Assembly: GCA_009778235.1 (NCBI GenBank)
Contig: WRKE01000311.1
Location: forward strand, 1-25,561
Direction of reading: 5' to 3'
DNA from: Pseudomonadota bacterium
GTDB taxonomy: Bacteria; Desulfobacterota; Desulfobulbia; Desulfobulbales; Desulfobulbaceae
Length of the DNA stretch: 25,561 bases
Below are positions 15,033 to 23,334 of the stretch, one piece after another (the stretch's first letter is position 1; each line of letters starts with the position of its first letter). Both the position numbers and the translations under genes were made by a program. Below the pieces are notes generated by a model. It was not told where the DNA came from and did no database searches. It saw nothing but the letters and a program-made list of their open reading frames with translations.

Positions 15033-15805
15033 ACCGTTCGAACCTCCCGTTGCCCGGTTCCCCGGGTAAGAAAATTGAGCACCGTGGGGTCGGCGCATTC
15101 CCGCAGCAGAAGTTTGGGATTGCCGGTGGCCAGCATGGTCTTGGCCTCGCTGTCGAGAAAGACCGAGTTGGTGGCAATGGCATAAATCGAGGCCAGCTCG
15201 TGGGTGACGATGACCACGGTGGCGCCTAAGCTTTCGCGTAACTCCAGGATCAATTGATCGAGGTTGCGGGCGCTGATCGGGTCGAGTCCGGCCGAGGGTT
15301 CGTCGAAGAAGAGAAAATCCGGATCAAGGGCAATGGCCCGGGCGAGTGCTGCCCGCTTGCGCATGCCGCCCGACAGCTCGGACGGATAAAAGGCCTCGAA
15401 ACCGGCCAGCCCGACCAGCGACAGTTTGAAGGCGACCAGATCGGCGATCACCTCGGGGCTCAGCTCGGTATAGTGTTGCAGGGGCAGGGCCACGTTTTCG
15501 GCCAGGGTCATCGAACTCCACAGGGCGCCGGATTGATAGAGGACGCCGGCACGGCGGATGATCGTCGCCCGTTCGTCCTCGTTCAGCGCCCAGAAGTCGG
15601 CCTTGCCGTAGCAAACCGTGCCTTGGGCCGGTTGCTTCAGGCCGATCATGTGACGCAGCAGGGTGGATTTGCCGCAACCCGAGCCGCCCATGATCACAAA
15701 AATATCGCCCCGGTTGATGGTAAAATCGAGATCCCGCTGGAGCACATAACTGCCGTAGGCCATGGTCAGCCCTTTGACGGTGATGGCGGGTGCGGGTGGC
15801 GTCAT
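15029..15805 (-). CDS. MlaF-type ABC transporter ATP-binding protein
   Basis: A 258-residue ATPase that powers MCE-type lipid transport from the inner membrane. Walker A is GGSGCGKST (40-48), the signature LSGGMRKRAALARA (144 onward) is the Met-containing form typical of MlaF/MKL ATPases, Walker B is FLFFDEPSAGLD (Asp168, Glu169), and the H-loop is VTHEL (His202). All catalytic residues are intact. It follows the permease by nine bases and overlaps the MCE gene. Confidence 0.93.
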   Translation of the reverse strand: MTPPAPAITVKGLTMAYGSYVLQRDLDFTINRGDIFVIMGGSGCGKSTLLRHMIGLKQPAQGTVCYGKADFWALNEDERATIIRRAGVLYQSGALWSSMTLAENVALPLQHYTELSPEVIADLVAFKLSLVGLAGFEAFYPSELSGGMRKRAALARAIALDPDFLFFDEPSAGLDPISARNLDQLILELRESLGATVVIVTHELASIYAIATNSVFLDSEAKTMLATGNPKLLLRECADPTVLNFLTRGTGQREVRTV

Positions 15806-15814
15806 GGCGGCGCT

Positions 15815-16963
15815 TCAGCGGTAGAGGAGATAGGTGATGAACGAATCCGAAACCACGATCAGCACGATTGAGGTCACCACCGCTGAGGTGGTGGCCTCGC
15901 CCACCGCCAGGGCGCTGCGGCCGCACTGCATGCCACGCAGACAGCCGGCAAAGCCGATGAGCACGCCGAACACCGATGCCTTGAGGATGCCTTGGCCGAA
16001 CTGACTGAGCTGGATGGATTTCCGGGCCTGCTCCAGAAATTCCACCAGGGAGAGGTCGAGCATGGTCACGCCGATCACCGAGCCACCCAGGATGCCCATG
16101 ATGTCGGCATAGACGCAGAGCAACGGCAGCATGAGCATCAGGGCAAGGATCCGGGGCAGCACCAAAAACCCCACCGGCGAAATGCCCATGGTCCGCAGAG
16201 CGTCGATTTCCTCGTTGACCTGCATGGTTCCCAGTTGAGCCGCATAGGAGGCGCCGATGCGGCCGGCGATGATTACCCCGCTCATCAGGGCGCCCATCTC
16301 CAGGACCATGCCCAGGCCGACCAGGTTGGCCACATAGATCTGGGCCCCGAACATCTGCAGCTGCACCGCGCCCACGAAGGAGAGAATCACCCCCACCAGG
16401 GCGGCGATCAGGGAAACGATCGGCAGGGAACCGATGCCGCAATTCTGGATAAAATACCAAAAATCTTGGGCCTTGAACGGTTTTTTCCCGGCCAGTAGGG
16501 CCAGGATGGCCAGAAGGATCTCACCGGTGAAGGTGGCCACCTCGCGGCCCTGCTCGACCAGGGCCAGGACGGCGCGGCCGACGCGGGTGGCCAGCAGTTC
16601 CCGGCCCGTCGGGCTGTAGGTGACCTGTTCGGGGACCGCCTCTGAAAGGGTCAGCAGACGGCGCACACCCGGAGGCAGCCCGGCGCGGTCCACCACGATC
16701 TGCCGTTGCCCGGCGGTGTCGAGGATGGCGGTCAGGAAGATGAGCAGCCGGGTATCCCAGTGGGTCAGGCCGTCGCTGGTAAAATACAGACGGCGGACGG
16801 TCTGGTCGAGGGCGGCGAGTAGGTTGGTCGGGTCAGGGGGGTGGCCATGCAGAGTCCAAGAGCCGGTCAGGGCCACGGTGAGATCGCCCGGGCCCGGCCG
16901 CATGAGGGTGAAAACCGGCGGCTGGGCCCCGGTATCGGGGGAAAGATGCGGCTCCTGCTGCAT
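15815..16963 (-). CDS. MlaE-family lipid ABC transporter permease with N-terminal STAS-like domain
   Basis: An inner-membrane permease of 382 residues. Residues about 15-110 resemble a STAS domain (VALTGSWTLHG, then THWDTRLLIFLTAIL), the MlaB-like function here fused to the permease. Residues about 145-382 are the MlaE fold with five or so hydrophobic segments and the family regions GAVQLQMFGAQIYVANLVG and VNEEIDALRTMGISP. The start at 16963 is the first ATG after the upstream gene ends (13-base gap); longer in-frame starts lie inside that gene and give low-complexity sequence. Together with the ATPase, MCE protein and lipoprotein it forms a complete transporter. Confidence 0.92.
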   Translation of the reverse strand: MQQEPHLSPDTGAQPPVFTLMRPGPGDLTVALTGSWTLHGHPPDPTNLLAALDQTVRRLYFTSDGLTHWDTRLLIFLTAILDTAGQRQIVVDRAGLPPGVRRLLTLSEAVPEQVTYSPTGRELLATRVGRAVLALVEQGREVATFTGEILLAILALLAGKKPFKAQDFWYFIQNCGIGSLPIVSLIAALVGVILSFVGAVQLQMFGAQIYVANLVGLGMVLEMGALMSGVIIAGRIGASYAAQLGTMQVNEEIDALRTMGISPVGFLVLPRILALMLMLPLLCVYADIMGILGGSVIGVTMLDLSLVEFLEQARKSIQLSQFGQGILKASVFGVLIGFAGCLRGMQCGRSALAVGEATTSAVVTSIVLIVVSDSFITYLLYR

Positions 16964-16976
16964 GGGGATGGCCCGG

Positions 16977-17681
16977 TTATCTGCCGAGCGGCTGCGCGGC
17001 GCTGCGCGGTTTGGGCAGGAGTCGGCGCAGGCTGTCGGCCTGGTTGTTGTCCACTTTTTGGTTGATGAGGATGTCGAAAATCTGCACCCCTTGACCGTAG
17101 TAGCGCGCGTTCCAGTCGTCCAGCGGTGAGATGGCGGCGCCTTCGAGGCTGACTCCGCCATAGGCGCCCTGCGAACGGCCAAAGGCGAGGATGTCGGCGG
17201 TCTGGGCCTTGGCCGACCCGCCAACCGGTCCGATGGCGATGGCCACGTCGGCGCCGAGCTTATAGTCGGTGGACAGCATGGCATTGAGCCCCCGATCGGT
17301 CATGATCAGCAAAATGATTTCCGAGGCATCGGCTCCGATCTGCAGGCCTATGGAGACTGAGGCCAAGCTGTAGAAGGCCGGCGCGCTCCACTTGTTGGTG
17401 ACCAGATCCTGGGCAATCAGCAGCCCCCGCCCTCCGGAGCCGCCGACCACGAAGCCGCCGCGCAGCATCTGCGGCACGATGAGAATGCCGCGGGCCGCAC
17501 CGACATTGTTTCGGAACCATTCCATGTTGGGATCGGCCAGAAATCTCCGGTACACCGAGGTCGCCCGGTCCACCAGCTCGGCCGGCTCGTTGTAGTAGTC
17601 AGCCCTGGCCGGAACTCGGAAGAAGGCCACAACCAGGATGGCAACCGTGGCAATAAGAAAAATGCGACAGGAAAACAACAT
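16977..17681 (-). CDS. SYLF (Ysc84-type) lipid-binding domain protein, secreted
   Basis: A 234-residue protein with an N-terminal signal peptide (hydrophobic 5-22, cleavage after ARA near residue 27). The rest is the SYLF/DUF500 domain: GAARGILIVPQMLRGGFVVG with its glycine-rich turn, WSAPAFYSLASVSIGLQIGA, LIMTDRGLNAML and the C-terminal GVSLEGAAISP. Family members bind phosphoinositides in eukaryotes; bacterial ones are thought to bind lipids in the envelope. AGGAGG sits a few bases upstream of the chosen ATG. It is the first gene of the lipid-transport operon. A TACAAT box lies on the minus strand at 17744-17739, about 60 bases upstream, but no good -35. Confidence 0.88.
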   Translation of the reverse strand: MLFSCRIFLIATVAILVVAFFRVPARADYYNEPAELVDRATSVYRRFLADPNMEWFRNNVGAARGILIVPQMLRGGFVVGGSGGRGLLIAQDLVTNKWSAPAFYSLASVSIGLQIGADASEIILLIMTDRGLNAMLSTDYKLGADVAIAIGPVGGSAKAQTADILAFGRSQGAYGGVSLEGAAISPLDDWNARYYGQGVQIFDILINQKVDNNQADSLRRLLPKPRSAAQPLGR

Positions 17682-17762
17682 GACCAGGTCCTCCTGGGGT
17701 AAACGGGGAGCGTTTCTTGCTCCGGAAGAGTCGATGCTATTGTATCGATCTTTTTTGCACAA

Positions 17763-17814
17763 GAAAAAAATGGCCCAATGGCGAAGCGGCATTGCAAGCC
17801 CTGCACACTGGGCC
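17763..17814 (-). terminator. Terminator of the rubredoxin gene
   Basis: On the minus strand GGCCCAGTG (17814-17806) pairs with CATTGGGCC (17780-17772), nine pairs including one G-U, loop of 25 bases, followed by A and a run of seven T. It lies about 75 bases after the rubredoxin stop and before the lipid-transport operon. The long loop lowers confidence slightly. Confidence 0.6.
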
Positions 17815-17887
17815 GGTGAAGGGCGCGGCAACGGCAGGGAGAAACAGCCGCAACCCAGTTTCTTCATCCGGTTTGCGGGGGAAACGC

Positions 17888-18046
17888 TCAATCAACCCCA
17901 TAGAAAAATTCCTTTTCCGCCCCGCATTTCGGACAGACCCAGTCATCCGGCAGGTCGGCAAAGGGGGTGTCCGGCGCCACGCCGTGTTCATAATCGCCTT
18001 CAGCGGAATCGTAGATGTAACCGCAGGGACATTCCATCTTCTGCAT
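17888..18046 (-). CDS. Rubredoxin with noncanonical first cysteine pair
   Basis: A 52-residue cytoplasmic iron protein that carries single electrons, in anaerobes often to oxygen- or superoxide-reducing enzymes. The second site is canonical (WVCPKCG), as are GYIYD, DLPDDW and the spacing between halves. The first site reads ECPCGY: Cys6 and Cys8 are separated by one residue instead of two. The codons TGT CCC TGC are unambiguous. AGGAGA lies a few bases upstream of the chosen ATG; an in-frame upstream start at 18085 would add 13 residues unlike the family. A terminator follows, and a second terminator-like hairpin lies in the leader. Confidence 0.9.
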   Translation of the reverse strand: MQKMECPCGYIYDSAEGDYEHGVAPDTPFADLPDDWVCPKCGAEKEFFYGVD

Positions 18047-18083
18047 GGGGCTTCTCCTGGAATAGGGGGTGATGAGGATAAAC

Positions 18084-18120
18084 AAAAAAATCCGCCGCTT
18101 TTTTCGTCAGCAATGGCGGA
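18084..18120 (-). terminator. Terminator-like hairpin in the rubredoxin leader
   Basis: On the minus strand TCCGCC (18120-18115) pairs with GGCGGA (18096-18091), possibly extended by GCT/AGC inside the loop, followed directly by seven T (18090-18084). It lies about 40 bases upstream of the rubredoxin ATG and faces that gene. It could be an attenuator or the end of a small leader transcript. The stem is short. Confidence 0.4.
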
Positions 18121-18186
18121 GACGGCCATCTCGTTGCTGATAGAGTACAATTATTTCGCCGGCCGCGACAGGAAAAACCATCCTCT

Positions 18187-18205
18187 GGGGGGTAAAATTC
18201 CCCCC
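18187..18205. repeat. GGGGGG-TAAAATT-CCCCCC inverted repeat
   Basis: Six G and six C separated by seven A+T bases, in the divergent region between rubredoxin and rplU. It could be an operator or a stable RNA hairpin. No known regulator is recognised. Confidence 0.45.
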
Positions 18206-18284
18206 TCGTTGTGGCCTCATCCGCCCGGTTGATTCCTGCTTTATTTAGGAGCAAGGGGAAAAGGGCTGTTGATGAAGATAACTC

Positions 18285-18314
18285 TTGACAAGCTTGGGTT
18301 CAATCGAGTTAAAT
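18285..18314 (+). promoter_or_regulatory. rplU: Likely sigma-70 promoter of rplU-rpmA
   Basis: TTGACA at 18285-18290 is a perfect -35. TTAAAT at 18309-18314 (4 of 6 to TATAAT) follows with an 18-base spacer. It gives a leader of about 60 bases to the rplU ATG. Confidence 0.55.
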
Positions 18315-18381
18315 GTCAAGTTCTACGACTAATTATTTCTACGGCACGACGTTCCCGTTGAGGAGAGAGAGGAGGAGTCGC

Positions 18382-18693
18382 ATGTATGCAATAATCCGCA
18401 CCGGCGGCAAGCAGTATCAGGTAGAGGCCGGTGACACGCTTCGCGTTGAGAAGCTGCAGGGCGAAGTGGGCGATACGGTTGAACTGGCGGATGTTCTGTT
18501 GCTGGTTGACAACGAGACGGTCAAGATAGGCCAGCCCGTGGTCGACGGCGCCAAGGTGGTGGCCAAGATTGTGGAGCAGGGACGGCATAAGAAGGTGATC
18601 GTCTTCAAGAAGAAGCGGCGGAAGGGCTATCAGGTCAAGAAAGGCCACCGGCAGATGTACACCGCCCTGAATATCGAGACAATTTCGGCATAA
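18382..18693 (+). CDS. rplU: 50S ribosomal protein L21
   Basis: A 103-residue protein of normal length for bacterial L21, which binds 23S rRNA in the large subunit. It starts MYAIIRTGGKQYQVEAGD, has the conserved VGDTVEL and a basic KKVIVFKKKRRKGYQVKKGHRQ segment, and ends LNIETI. ATG 18382 has GAGGAG just upstream; an in-frame extension to 18313 would cover the promoter -10 region. It is followed by rpmA, as in most bacteria. Confidence 0.98.
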   Translation: MYAIIRTGGKQYQVEAGDTLRVEKLQGEVGDTVELADVLLLVDNETVKIGQPVVDGAKVVAKIVEQGRHKKVIVFKKKRRKGYQVKKGHRQMYTALNIETISA

Positions 18694-18718
18694 GCAAAGT
18701 CCATCTGGAGAGCATACC

Positions 18719-18982
18719 ATGGCACATAAGAAAGCAGGCGGCAGTTCCCGCAACGGCCGCGACAGCGCCGGCCAACGGCGCGGAGTCAAACGGTTCGGCG
18801 GCCAGGTCGTCAAGGCTGGCAATATCCTGGTGCGGCAGTTGGGTACCGTGATCCACCCCGGTACCAATGTCGGTTGCGGCCGCGATTACACCCTGTTCGC
18901 CAAGGTTGACGGGACTGTCAAATACGAGGATTTCGGCAAGGACCGCAAGCGCGTTTCCGTCTATCCCCCCGAGCAGGACTGA
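18719..18982 (+). CDS. rpmA: 50S ribosomal protein L27
   Basis: An 87-residue protein with the typical L27 N-terminus MAHKKAGGSSRNGRDS (the tail reaches the peptidyl-transferase centre), then KRFGGQVVKAGNILVRQLGT and the C-terminal DGTVKYE. There is no Firmicutes-type cleavable extension. GGAG lies upstream. It sits 25 bases after rplU and is closed by a strong terminator. Confidence 0.98.
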   Translation: MAHKKAGGSSRNGRDSAGQRRGVKRFGGQVVKAGNILVRQLGTVIHPGTNVGCGRDYTLFAKVDGTVKYEDFGKDRKRVSVYPPEQD

Positions 18983-19038
18983 TCGTTTTCCCGGGAGGCA
19001 CGGCGCCTTGACCGGCGCGGCTTCCCGCATCAAGTTGC

Positions 19039-19074
19039 AACCCGGCATCACGATGTGTTGATGCCGGGTTTTTT
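19039..19074 (+). terminator. Intrinsic terminator after rpmA
   Basis: AACCCGGCATCA (19039-19050) pairs perfectly with TGATGCCGGGTT (19059-19070) around an eight-base loop, with a T-run through 19074. It separates the ribosomal protein unit from obgE. Confidence 0.93.
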
Positions 19075-19107
19075 CGTATTGTCTTGCTTGTAGGTCACGG
19101 ATAGGCC

Positions 19108-20136
19108 ATGGGTTTTGTCGATGAAGCCAAATTTTTCGTCAAGGCGGGGGACGGCGGCAATGGCTGCGTCAGTTTCCGGCGGGAGAAATTTGTGCCCAGG
19201 GGCGGTCCCAACGGCGGCGACGGCGGTAAGGGCGGCGATGTCCTGTTGCGGGCCGACCGCAATCTGCAATCCTTAATCGATTTCCGTTATAAATCCCATT
19301 TCAAGGCCGAATCCGGCCTCGGTGGCCAAGGCAGCGACAAGCATGGCCGCGGTGGCGGCGATTGCGTGGTGCGGGTACCGCTGGGCTCGCAGATCAAGGA
19401 TGCTGAAACCGGTGCGGTCCTGGTCGATCTGACCGAAGACCAGCAAACCTTCTGCGCCGCTTCGGGCGGCAGGGGCGGCCTGGGCAATACCCGTTTCGCC
19501 ACCTCGACCAACAGGGCGCCACGCAAGGCCACGCCAGGACAGCCGGGCGAGGAACGCTGGCTGTTGATCGAACTCAAGCTGCTGGCCGACGTCGGTCTGA
19601 TCGGATTGCCCAACGCCGGCAAGTCAACGCTGTTGTCCAAACTCTCAGCGGCCAACCCCAAGATCGCCCCCTATCCCTTCACCACCCTTGCCCCGCAGCT
19701 TGGGGTGCTTGCCTTCAGATACATCGATCCCTGCATCATCGCCGACATTCCGGGGCTGATCGAGGGGGCGCATCAGGGCGTGGGTCTGGGGCACCGGTTT
19801 CTCCGTCATATCGAGCGGACCTCGATTCTGCTCCACCTCATCGATGCCGCGGGCGTTGGGGAACAGCCCTACGAGGATTACCTGACCCTGGCCAGGGAAT
19901 TGGCCGCCTACAAGCAGGAACTGCTTGAGCGGCGCCATGTGATCGTCTTAAACAAGATCGACCTGATCGATGCCCAGCGGCTTGAACAGGTCAAAGAACA
20001 ATTTGCCGGCCTTGACCTGCCGCTGCTTGCCGTTTCGGCGGAGGAGGGGGATGGCCTGGAATCGTTGCGTGAGCTGCTCGGCGATCTACTGGAGCAGCAG
20101 CGGGCGGAGGCGCGCCATGACCTTTCAGGTGAGTAA
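19108..20136 (+). CDS. obgE: GTPase Obg/CgtA
   Basis: A 342-residue essential GTPase that helps late 50S assembly and stress responses. The N-terminal glycine-rich Obg fold (about 1-157: GDGGNGCVSFRREKFVPRGG, GGDGGKGGDV) is followed by a G domain: P-loop GLPNAGKST (166-174), switch region PYPFTTL, G3 DIPGLIEGA, NKID and SAEEG. The C-terminal extension of longer homologues is absent, as in many short Obg proteins. It follows L21-L27, the usual order, but after a terminator, so it must have its own promoter, or depend on read-through. The Shine-Dalgarno is weak. Its end overlaps proB by 20 bases. Confidence 0.97.
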   Translation: MGFVDEAKFFVKAGDGGNGCVSFRREKFVPRGGPNGGDGGKGGDVLLRADRNLQSLIDFRYKSHFKAESGLGGQGSDKHGRGGGDCVVRVPLGSQIKDAETGAVLVDLTEDQQTFCAASGGRGGLGNTRFATSTNRAPRKATPGQPGEERWLLIELKLLADVGLIGLPNAGKSTLLSKLSAANPKIAPYPFTTLAPQLGVLAFRYIDPCIIADIPGLIEGAHQGVGLGHRFLRHIERTSILLHLIDAAGVGEQPYEDYLTLARELAAYKQELLERRHVIVLNKIDLIDAQRLEQVKEQFAGLDLPLLAVSAEEGDGLESLRELLGDLLEQQRAEARHDLSGE

Positions 20137-21292
20137 GGAAGACGGGCTCTACTATCGGCAGACCCTGTTTGATCAGGCCAAGCGGGTGGTGATCAAGGTT
20201 GGCAGCGCCGTGCTTACCGGCGACAACGGCCTTGATGAATCGATCATCGCCAACATCGCCCGCCAGATTTCCTTTCTTCATTCAACCGGCCGCGAGGTGA
20301 TCCTGGTCAGCTCGGGCGCCGTGGCCGCCGGCCGCAAGCGGCTGGGGGTGGTCAAGACCCCGCACGAGGAACTCAGGGTCAAGCAGGCCCTGGCTGCCAC
20401 CGGTCAAGGCCTGCTGATGCAGGCCTACGAACTGGCCTTCGCCGAGTTCCAGCAGCCCGTGGCCCAGGTGCTGCTCACCCATTCCGACCTTTCCCACCGG
20501 GGCCGCTATCTCAATGTCCGCAACACCCTCCGTGCCCTGTTCGAGTTCGGGGTGGTGCCGATCATCAACGAGAACGACACGGTCTCGTCCGAAGAACTCC
20601 GCTTTTCCGACAACGACACCTTGGGCGCCTTGATAACCAACATGATCGGCGCCGACATGTTCATCATCCTCACCGATGTCGATAGCCTCTACACCGGCCA
20701 TCCTCTGGAAGATCCCGATGCCCGGCCCATTTATACCGTGGCCGCCATCACCAGGGAAATCGAGCGCATGGCCAGCCATTCGACCAGCACGCTGGGCACC
20801 GGCGGGATGATGGCCAAACTGCGCGCCGCCAAAATGGTGGCAGCCTGCGGCGGTTCCTCCTTCATCGGCCCCGGCCGGCACCCGGAGATTTTAAAGGTTT
20901 TGTTCAGCGGCGAGCTGGTGGGCACCTTTTTTCTTCCCGGCAAGGGCACCATCAACCGGCGCAAGCATTGGATCGCCTACGTGCTCAAACCCCAGGGGTA
21001 TCTGGTGATCGACGACGGCGCCCGCCGGGCCTTGGTCGAACAGGGCAAAAGCCTGCTGCCTTCGGGCATCGTCGAGGTCCGGGGCAATTTCGCGGTCGGG
21101 GCCCCGGTCCATTGCCTTGACCGTCAGGGGGTGATGATCGCCGCCGGGCTGAGCAATTACGGCGCCGTGGAGATCGAACGGATCAAGGGCCGCAAGACCG
21201 GTGAGATCGCCGCCATTCTCGGGACCAAGGATACCGATGAGGTCATCCACCGCGACAATCTGGTGGTCCAGGGGCGCGAAGGAGAGCTGTAA
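20117..21292 (+). CDS. proB: Glutamate 5-kinase
   Basis: A 391-residue enzyme that makes gamma-glutamyl phosphate from glutamate and ATP, first step of proline synthesis. The amino-acid kinase domain (about 20-270) shows VVIKVGSAVL, ILVSSGAVAAGR, NENDTVS and FSDNDTLGALI, with TDVDSLYTG. A C-terminal PUA domain follows (about 290-375). Length is close to two-domain ProB of other bacteria. ATG 20117 is chosen because upstream in-frame starts lie inside obgE in unrelated sequence. Coupled to obgE by overlap; proA follows after 89 bases. Confidence 0.97.
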   Translation: MTFQVSKEDGLYYRQTLFDQAKRVVIKVGSAVLTGDNGLDESIIANIARQISFLHSTGREVILVSSGAVAAGRKRLGVVKTPHEELRVKQALAATGQGLLMQAYELAFAEFQQPVAQVLLTHSDLSHRGRYLNVRNTLRALFEFGVVPIINENDTVSSEELRFSDNDTLGALITNMIGADMFIILTDVDSLYTGHPLEDPDARPIYTVAAITREIERMASHSTSTLGTGGMMAKLRAAKMVAACGGSSFIGPGRHPEILKVLFSGELVGTFFLPGKGTINRRKHWIAYVLKPQGYLVIDDGARRALVEQGKSLLPSGIVEVRGNFAVGAPVHCLDRQGVMIAAGLSNYGAVEIERIKGRKTGEIAAILGTKDTDEVIHRDNLVVQGREGEL

Positions 21293-21381
21293 AGCCGCTT
21301 TACAATGGGCCTGCTTCGCGTCATACTGAATATTTAAGCAGCAGGCATCAAGATTGAAGACCACACGAGGAGAGCACCGCG

Positions 21382-22650
<1,269 letters not shown>

Positions 22651-22653
22651 GGC

Positions 22654-23334
22654 GTGGCTGCAGCAGATTACGCGCTGAGGATCGGGCTTTTCGGTGGCAC
22701 CTTCGATCCTGTCCACCAGGGCCACATCGCTTTGGCGCTGCATGTGCTTGCCCGCTGCCGGCTCGACCGGCTGCTGTTCATCCCGGCCCTGCTGCCGCCG
22801 CACAAACACCGGCGGGTGGCGCCCTATGCCCACCGGGCGGCCATGATCGAGGCTGCCCTGGCCGATTACCGGCAAAGCGGGGGCCGCGTCCGCTGCTCGC
22901 GCATCGAGGAGCAGTTGCCGGCGCCCTCCTATACCTACAACACGGTGCAGGCGCTGATGCGGCAAGAGGCGGGATGGAGGTACAGCCTGGTCATCGGGTC
23001 CGATTCGCTGCTCGATCTGCCCCTTTGGCACCGGATCGATGAGCTGTTGCAGGCGGTTGACCTGATCGTGGTCAAACGGGATCAGGTTGACCACGATCAG
23101 GTCGACCGGATGCTTGGTGCCCTTGCCCCGGCCTTTGTCCGTGATGGTGACTGCGGCCATTGGCATGGTCGGGACGGCCGGGTAGCGCTCTACTTAGATG
23201 ATATCGAGTTGCCGGTTTCCTCTTCGGCCATTCGGGAGGAACTGGCCCAGGGCAAGGTGCCGGCCGCCTTGCCGCCGCCGGTGTTGGGCTATGTCCAGCG
23301 CCATCAACTCTACGGCTGGAAGGGGATTGTGTGA
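22654..23334 (+). CDS. nadD: Nicotinate-nucleotide adenylyltransferase
   Basis: A 226-residue enzyme joining nicotinate mononucleotide and ATP to deamido-NAD, in NAD synthesis. Nucleotidyltransferase motif GLFGGTFDPVHQGH near the N-terminus, PPHKHR, the acidic IGSDSLLDLPLWHR, and the C-terminal SSSAIRE. The GTG start at 22654 lies three bases after the proA stop; no better start exists nearby. Residues around 135-150 repeat (DQVDHDQVD), and the DNA there forms a perfect 17-base inverted repeat. nadD after proA is usual in this group. The stop overlaps the next start as TGATG-type junction. Confidence 0.96.
   Translation: MAAADYALRIGLFGGTFDPVHQGHIALALHVLARCRLDRLLFIPALLPPHKHRRVAPYAHRAAMIEAALADYRQSGGRVRCSRIEEQLPAPSYTYNTVQALMRQEAGWRYSLVIGSDSLLDLPLWHRIDELLQAVDLIVVKRDQVDHDQVDRMLGALAPAFVRDGDCGHWHGRDGRVALYLDDIELPVSSSAIREELAQGKVPAALPPPVLGYVQRHQLYGWKGIV
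23059..23103. repeat. Perfect 17-base inverted repeat inside nadD
   Basis: GACCTGATCGTGGTCAA (23059-23075) and TTGACCACGATCAGGTC (23087-23103) are exact reverse complements around an 11-base loop. The right half also contains a direct repeat (GATCAGGTTGAC, CAC, GATCAGGTCGAC), which encodes DQVDHDQVD. In the mRNA it would form a very stable hairpin within the coding region. Confidence 0.85.

Larger units (their letters stand above)
18047..18381. other. Divergent intergenic region between rubredoxin and rplU
   Basis: 335 bases without a gene. It holds, left to right: a minus-strand terminator-like hairpin (18084-18120), a G6/C6 palindrome (18187-18205), the likely rplU promoter (18285-18314) and a purine-rich rplU ribosome binding region ending GAGGAG (about 18361-18377). 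An AATAAT box on the minus strand near 18150 could be a rubredoxin -10, but no -35 matches. Confidence 0.6.

Noticed and set aside
15324..16460. Long minus-strand open frame (378 codons) overlapping the permease and ATPase genes
   Set aside because: Composition is rich in Arg, Gly, His and Asp with no family motif; it is an offset frame of two well-supported genes in GC-rich DNA.
18047..18085. Longer rubredoxin start giving 65 residues
   Set aside because: The extra residues do not resemble the family, and the internal ATG at 18046 has AGGAGA in front.
18315..18381. Structured L21 leader RNA before rplU
   Set aside because: The leader is short and purine-rich; I could not fold a convincing conserved structure by eye.
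19970..20116. Longer proB start inside obgE
   Set aside because: The extra 49 residues are low-quality, Arg- and Ser-rich sequence in an obgE coding region; ProB homology begins at ATG 20117.
23059..23103. Inverted repeat in nadD as insertion-sequence ends
   Set aside because: Only 11 bases lie between the arms and nadD remains intact with all its motifs.
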